From contig CAZAPG010000011.1 in assembly GCA_964486935.1 (NCBI GenBank), positions 1 through 64,000 of the forward strand: 64,000 bases of DNA, in the 5' to 3' direction. How positions within the stretch are numbered: position 1 is the first letter of the stretch; each line of letters opens with the position of its first letter. The translations under genes and the position numbers were made by a program. The notes under the pieces are model-generated. The model ran no database searches. It was not told where the DNA came from and worked only from the letters and a program-made list of their open reading frames with translations. Shown piece after piece: positions 61,110 through 64,000 of this stretch. Origin of the DNA: CAZAPG01 sp964486935 (GTDB lineage: Bacteria; Chloroflexota; Anaerolineae; 4572-78; J111).

Positions 61110-61607
61110 CTAACCCTGGTCATCCTCATATTCGCTGGCCATCAGCCTGATAATGTCAGAGCGGCTGACAATCCCCACCAGGCGATTATTCTCTACCACC
61201 GGAATCGGGTTCATCCGCCGGTCGATCATTAGCTCGGCCAGCTCTTCAATAGTGGCGGCGGTACTAATTGTTACCGCCGGTTTCGACATAATCTCCCGGG
61301 CCGTTGTGCCCAATACGTGCGCCAATCGTTCTTGAAAGTGTTTGGGCCTTTCCAGATAAATAATTGAATCGAGAATGACAAAGTAGGTTGGCATTTTAAA
61401 GCGCGTATTGCGCACAATCATATCCAGCTCTGTAACAACCCCCAACACCTCCCCTTGATCATTAACCACCGGCAGCCCGCTGATATTGTGGCCCGACATC
61501 AACCGGGCAATCTGGCTAACCGGCGTATCTGGAAAAATTTTGAGCACATCGGTTGACATGATATCGCCCACCCGCCGTTTGGCGGTTTCTGGCAAAATTT
61601 GTTCCAT
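61110..61607 (-). CDS. CBS-domain pair protein
   Basis: A 165-residue cytoplasmic protein of two CBS motifs. The start at 61607 follows GAGGAGAAAC. CBS1 begins VGDIMSTDVLKIFPDTPVSQIA near residues 13-32 and ends GEVLGVVTELD near residue 60. CBS2 begins AREIMSKPAVTISTAATIEELA near residue 102 and ends LVGIVSRSDIIRLM near residue 150. Such stand-alone pairs bind adenine nucleotides and regulate partners that are not identifiable here. Confidence 0.92.
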   Translation of the reverse strand: MEQILPETAKRRVGDIMSTDVLKIFPDTPVSQIARLMSGHNISGLPVVNDQGEVLGVVTELDMIVRNTRFKMPTYFVILDSIIYLERPKHFQERLAHVLGTTAREIMSKPAVTISTAATIEELAELMIDRRMNPIPVVENNRLVGIVSRSDIIRLMASEYEDDQG

Positions 61608-61730
61608 CTTGTTTCTCCTCTGAAAATAGACCCCCACCAAGCGAGGGGAGTTGCGGCCTGCGCGGTGAGGTTCATAGTATTTAGCCCGGCGTGATTATAC
61701 AACAGCCCATCCCCGGCAGCAATACGGCGG

Positions 61731-61755
61731 CAAAATGTCATTTTTTGACATTTTG
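61731..61755. promoter_or_regulatory. inverted repeat between divergent CBS and FmdB genes
   Basis: CAAAATGTCA (61731-61740) and TGACATTTTG (61746-61755) are perfect arms with a 5-nt T spacer, giving TGTCA-N5-TGACA at the core. A -10-like TACAAT follows at 61765-61770. The position between two divergent genes suggests an operator. Confidence 0.45.
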
Positions 61756-61854
61756 AAAATATGATACAATAGTCCGGCCTGCCGGCATTTATCCCTGTTT
61801 AAAGTTTATAGAGAGCTTTACAAATATCTCGCCCGCCCAAGGAGAGGAGAGAAA

Positions 61855-62139
61855 ATGCCCATTTACGAATATCGCTGCCAGATATGCGGGGAACAGTTTG
61901 ATAAATTATTCCGGTCGTTGCAGCAGGCAGCCAAAGCGCAGGTGAGTTGCCCCGCCTGCCAGAGCGCAAAGGTGCAGCGACTGGTCTCTGCCGTGGCCGT
62001 TCACGCCGGCCAGAAAGCCGGCGCAGCCGCCGAGGCGCAAGAACCAACCCCGGCCAAACCGCCCGTATTTGGCCGCAAAGAGTTAAAACGGGCATTGGAG
62101 CAGAAAAAGCAACTGCGCCAAAGCGCCCTGGATGATTAA
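61855..62139 (+). CDS. FmdB-family zinc-ribbon protein
   Basis: A 94-residue protein beginning MPIYEYRCQICGEQFDKLF, the hallmark of the FmdB/CxxC putative regulatory family. A second CPAC near residues 32-35 completes a four-Cys zinc ribbon. The C-terminal half is an Ala/Lys/Glu-rich basic tail. GAGGAGAG precedes the ATG. FmdB was proposed as a regulator of formamide/acetamide genes, but most members have no proven role. Confidence 0.92.
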   Translation: MPIYEYRCQICGEQFDKLFRSLQQAAKAQVSCPACQSAKVQRLVSAVAVHAGQKAGAAAEAQEPTPAKPPVFGRKELKRALEQKKQLRQSALDD

Positions 62140-62208
62140 TACCGCCGCCCCTTGTAATCTGCCTCGCATCCGAATAAAATAAAACCATCACCACGCCAGG
62201 TTGTTGTA

Positions 62209-64000
62209 ATGTCCATTCAGCTTATCCGGCAGTACCACACCAAAGTTGCTAAAATAATTCAATACAGCGGCAGCTATAACGAGTCTGCCCTGCGCAAACC
62301 CTTTCAGGATTTGCTGGAGCAGTACGCCCGCGCCCGCAACCTGGAGATGATTGCCGAGCTGGATTTCCGCACCCGCTTTGGCAGCGTGGTTTACCCCGAC
62401 GGAACCCTGAAAGACGCCCTGCGCCAGGATTGGGGCTTTTGGGAAAGCAAAGACCAGTACGACGACCTGGAAGCCGAGATTGCGGCCAAGCTGGCCAAAG
62501 GCTACCCCACCACCAATATTCTTTTTGAAGATACCCGCACCGCCGTGCTCTATCAGGCCGGGCAGGAAGTAGGCCGCGCCAACTTTAAAGACGACCAGGC
62601 CCTGGACGCCCTGCTCAACCGGTTTGTCAACTACGAGAGCCGCGAGGTGCGCGAGTTCCGCGAGGCCATCGAGCAGTTTGCCGCCGAGGTGCCCGCCCTG
62701 GCCGATGACCTGCGGGCCATTATCCGCGAGCAGGCCGAGGCCAACCCCGCCTTTCAACAGGCCGCCCAGGATTTTCTGGAGCTGTGCCGCGAGGCCATCA
62801 ACCCCGCCGTGGAAATGGCCGACGCCCGCGAAATGATTATTCAGCACGTGCTGACCCAGGATATCTTCACCAAAATTTTTGACGACCCCCAGTTTCACCA
62901 GGAAAACAACATCGCCCAACGGCTGGGCCAGGTGGTCAACACCTTTTACCACGGCGCAACCCGCCACAACATCAGCGACCGGCTGGGCCACTACTACGCC
63001 ACCATCAACGCCCGCGCCGCCCAAATTTACAACCACCAGGAAAAGCAAAAATTCCTCAAGGCCCTGTACGAGAACTTTTACAAAGCCTACAACCCCAAAG
63101 CCGCCGACCGGCTGGGCATTGTGTACACCCCCAACGAGATTGTCCGCTTTATGATTGAGGCCGCCGACTATCTGGCCTTTAAGCATTTTGGCAAAACCCT
63201 GGGCGACCCCGGCGTGGAGATTCTGGACCCGGCCACCGGAACCGGAACCTTCATCACCGAACTCATCGAATACCTGCCGCCCCACCAGCTTGAGCGCAAA
63301 TACAAACAGGAAATCCACTGCAACGAGGTCGCCATTCTGCCCTACTACATCGCCAACCTCAACATCGAGTTTACCTACCGCCAGAAAATGGGGCGCTACC
63401 GGCCGTTTGACAACATTGTTTTTGTGGACACGCTGGACAACCTGGGCTTTCAGTTTGCCGGCAAGCAGCTTGACTTCTTTCACCTGGCCGATGAAAACGC
63501 CGAGCGCATCCAGCGCCAGAACGAGCGCGACATCAGCGTCATCATTGGCAACCCGCCTTACAACGCCTGGCAGGAAAACTTCAACTTTCAAAACCCCAAC
63601 CGCCCCTACAAAGAAATTGACCGGCGCATCAAAGATACTTACATCAAACACGGTACGGCCCAAAACCAGATTGCCGTGTACGATATGTACACCCGCTTCA
63701 TTCGCTGGTCCACCGACCGGCTGGGCGACAACGGCATTATTGCTTTCATTACCAACAGTTCTTTCATTGATGCCCAAACCTACGATGGCTTCCGCAAAGT
63801 GGTGGCCGATGAGTTTGATTACATCTACTTGATTGACCTGGGCGGCAACGTACGCAAAAACCCCAAACTCTCCGGCACCACGCACAATGTTTTTGGTATC
63901 CAAACCGGCGTGACCATTGGCTTTATGGTTAAACTGGATGAGACCTCAAAGATTTCCAAAACCCTTGAGGTCTCATCCCAAACGGCACAGATTTACTATG
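62209..64000 (+). CDS. single-chain restriction endonuclease-methyltransferase, 3' end outside window
   Basis: 597 codons are open to the right edge, with no stop. The N-terminus has a PD-(D/E)XK-like nuclease signature (Asp64 in VVYPDGTLKD, then Glu79-x-Lys81 in FWESKDQYDD). A helical region follows. The AdoMet motif I EILDPATGTGTF is near residues 335-346 and motif IV NPPYNAW at 448-454, which is N6-adenine type. The order is that of gamma-class methyltransferases in type IIG / type ISP enzymes that cut and methylate with one chain. No helicase motifs appear between nuclease and methylase. A 33-bp palindromic repeat is inserted in frame near residues 578-588. Confidence 0.9.
   Translation, partial: MSIQLIRQYHTKVAKIIQYSGSYNESALRKPFQDLLEQYARARNLEMIAELDFRTRFGSVVYPDGTLKDALRQDWGFWESKDQYDDLEAEIAAKLAKGYPTTNILFEDTRTAVLYQAGQEVGRANFKDDQALDALLNRFVNYESREVREFREAIEQFAAEVPALADDLRAIIREQAEANPAFQQAAQDFLELCREAINPAVEMADAREMIIQHVLTQDIFTKIFDDPQFHQENNIAQRLGQVVNTFYHGATRHNISDRLGHYYATINARAAQIYNHQEKQKFLKALYENFYKAYNPKAADRLGIVYTPNEIVRFMIEAADYLAFKHFGKTLGDPGVEILDPATGTGTFITELIEYLPPHQLERKYKQEIHCNEVAILPYYIANLNIEFTYRQKMGRYRPFDNIVFVDTLDNLGFQFAGKQLDFFHLADENAERIQRQNERDISVIIGNPPYNAWQENFNFQNPNRPYKEIDRRIKDTYIKHGTAQNQIAVYDMYTRFIRWSTDRLGDNGIIAFITNSSFIDAQTYDGFRKVVADEFDYIYLIDLGGNVRKNPKLSGTTHNVFGIQTGVTIGFMVKLDETSKISKTLEVSSQTAQIYY
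63941..63973. repeat. 33-bp AGACCTCAAAG palindromic repeat, copy 2, inside a CDS
   Basis: The same unit as at 32901-32933, with 4 differences in 33 positions. The arms GAGACCTCAA (63940-63949) and TTGAGGTCTC (63965-63974) are perfect. Here it lies in the coding sequence of the nuclease-methyltransferase and encodes the peptide ETSKISKTLEVS without breaking the frame. Confidence 0.8.

Noticed and set aside
62188..63903. 571-aa open frame on the minus strand
   Set aside because: It is antisense to a clearly coding plus-strand frame with nuclease and methyltransferase motifs, and its own protein is low-complexity Gly/Val-rich with no domain.

Overview
The window looks like chromosomal DNA of a free-living bacterium of moderately high GC content, most probably Chloroflexota (Anaerolineae-like). 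This is an inference from style, not proof. The pointers are many Thr/Pro-rich stalks on lipoproteins and membrane proteins, a mevalonate kinase, large multidomain STAND-type NTPases, heterodimeric ABC exporters, and DUF6069, DUF5685 and zinc-ribbon membrane proteins. There is no rRNA or CRISPR array. One tRNA (Lys, UUU) and one glmS ribozyme are present.

Layout. 1-4.8 kb: a membrane protein, an ABC transporter whose permease is fused to a SpoIIM-like domain, and an ornithine-cyclodeaminase-family protein. 4.9-7.5 kb: an AT-rich island with a type II restriction-modification system (candidate nuclease, beta-class N6-adenine methyltransferase, 60-aa protein, XRE regulator) and a perfect 34-bp palindrome at its divergent control region. 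7.5-18.7 kb: an FAD oxidoreductase, GlgX, two tandem zinc-ribbon membrane proteins, a secreted zinc metallopeptidase, an ICMT-like protein, a MITE with 9-bp target duplication, and a heterodimeric ABC exporter. 18.8-23.7 kb: a 1632-aa lipoprotein with three blocks of seven WGSS repeats (three predicted seven-bladed propellers) followed by two esterase domains. 24-31 kb: GNAT, a zinc-ribbon membrane protein, a membrane ATPase with an extracytoplasmic propeller, a class 3 lipase, a DUF5685 protein with an extreme Cys-rich tail, and a LysM protein. 31.3-36.4 kb: a MarR-controlled cluster (MarR, DUF6069, DUF5519, aldo/keto reductase, LLM flavin oxidoreductase, MFS exporter). 36.5-44.8 kb: a YheT-like hydrolase, GT39 and GT4 glycosyltransferases, a second ornithine cyclodeaminase homologue, a CPA2 antiporter, and a second MITE with 8-bp target duplication. 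44.9-48.9 kb: a 1306-aa signalling protein combining two cyclic-nucleotide-binding domains, a NACHT NTPase, TPRs and a class III nucleotide cyclase. 49-62 kb: tRNA-Lys and housekeeping genes (mevalonate kinase, ftsY, scpB-rluB-cmk-plsC, a glmS ribozyme with glmS, rlmI, CBS and FmdB proteins). 62.2 kb to the right edge: a single-chain nuclease-methyltransferase that continues beyond the window.

How it fits together. Most of the right half is ordinary cell-cycle, envelope and translation machinery. The accessory signal lies in two restriction-modification loci, several signalling or extracellular multidomain proteins, and at least three families of small palindromic or mobile repeats. One copy of a 33-bp palindromic repeat lies inside the coding sequence of the right-hand methyltransferase. 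Signs of regulation include MarR boxes of the form TTAGC-NN-GCTAA over the marR promoter, a CRP/FNR-like site before the GNAT gene, the glmS ribozyme, and several palindromes in divergent intergenic regions.
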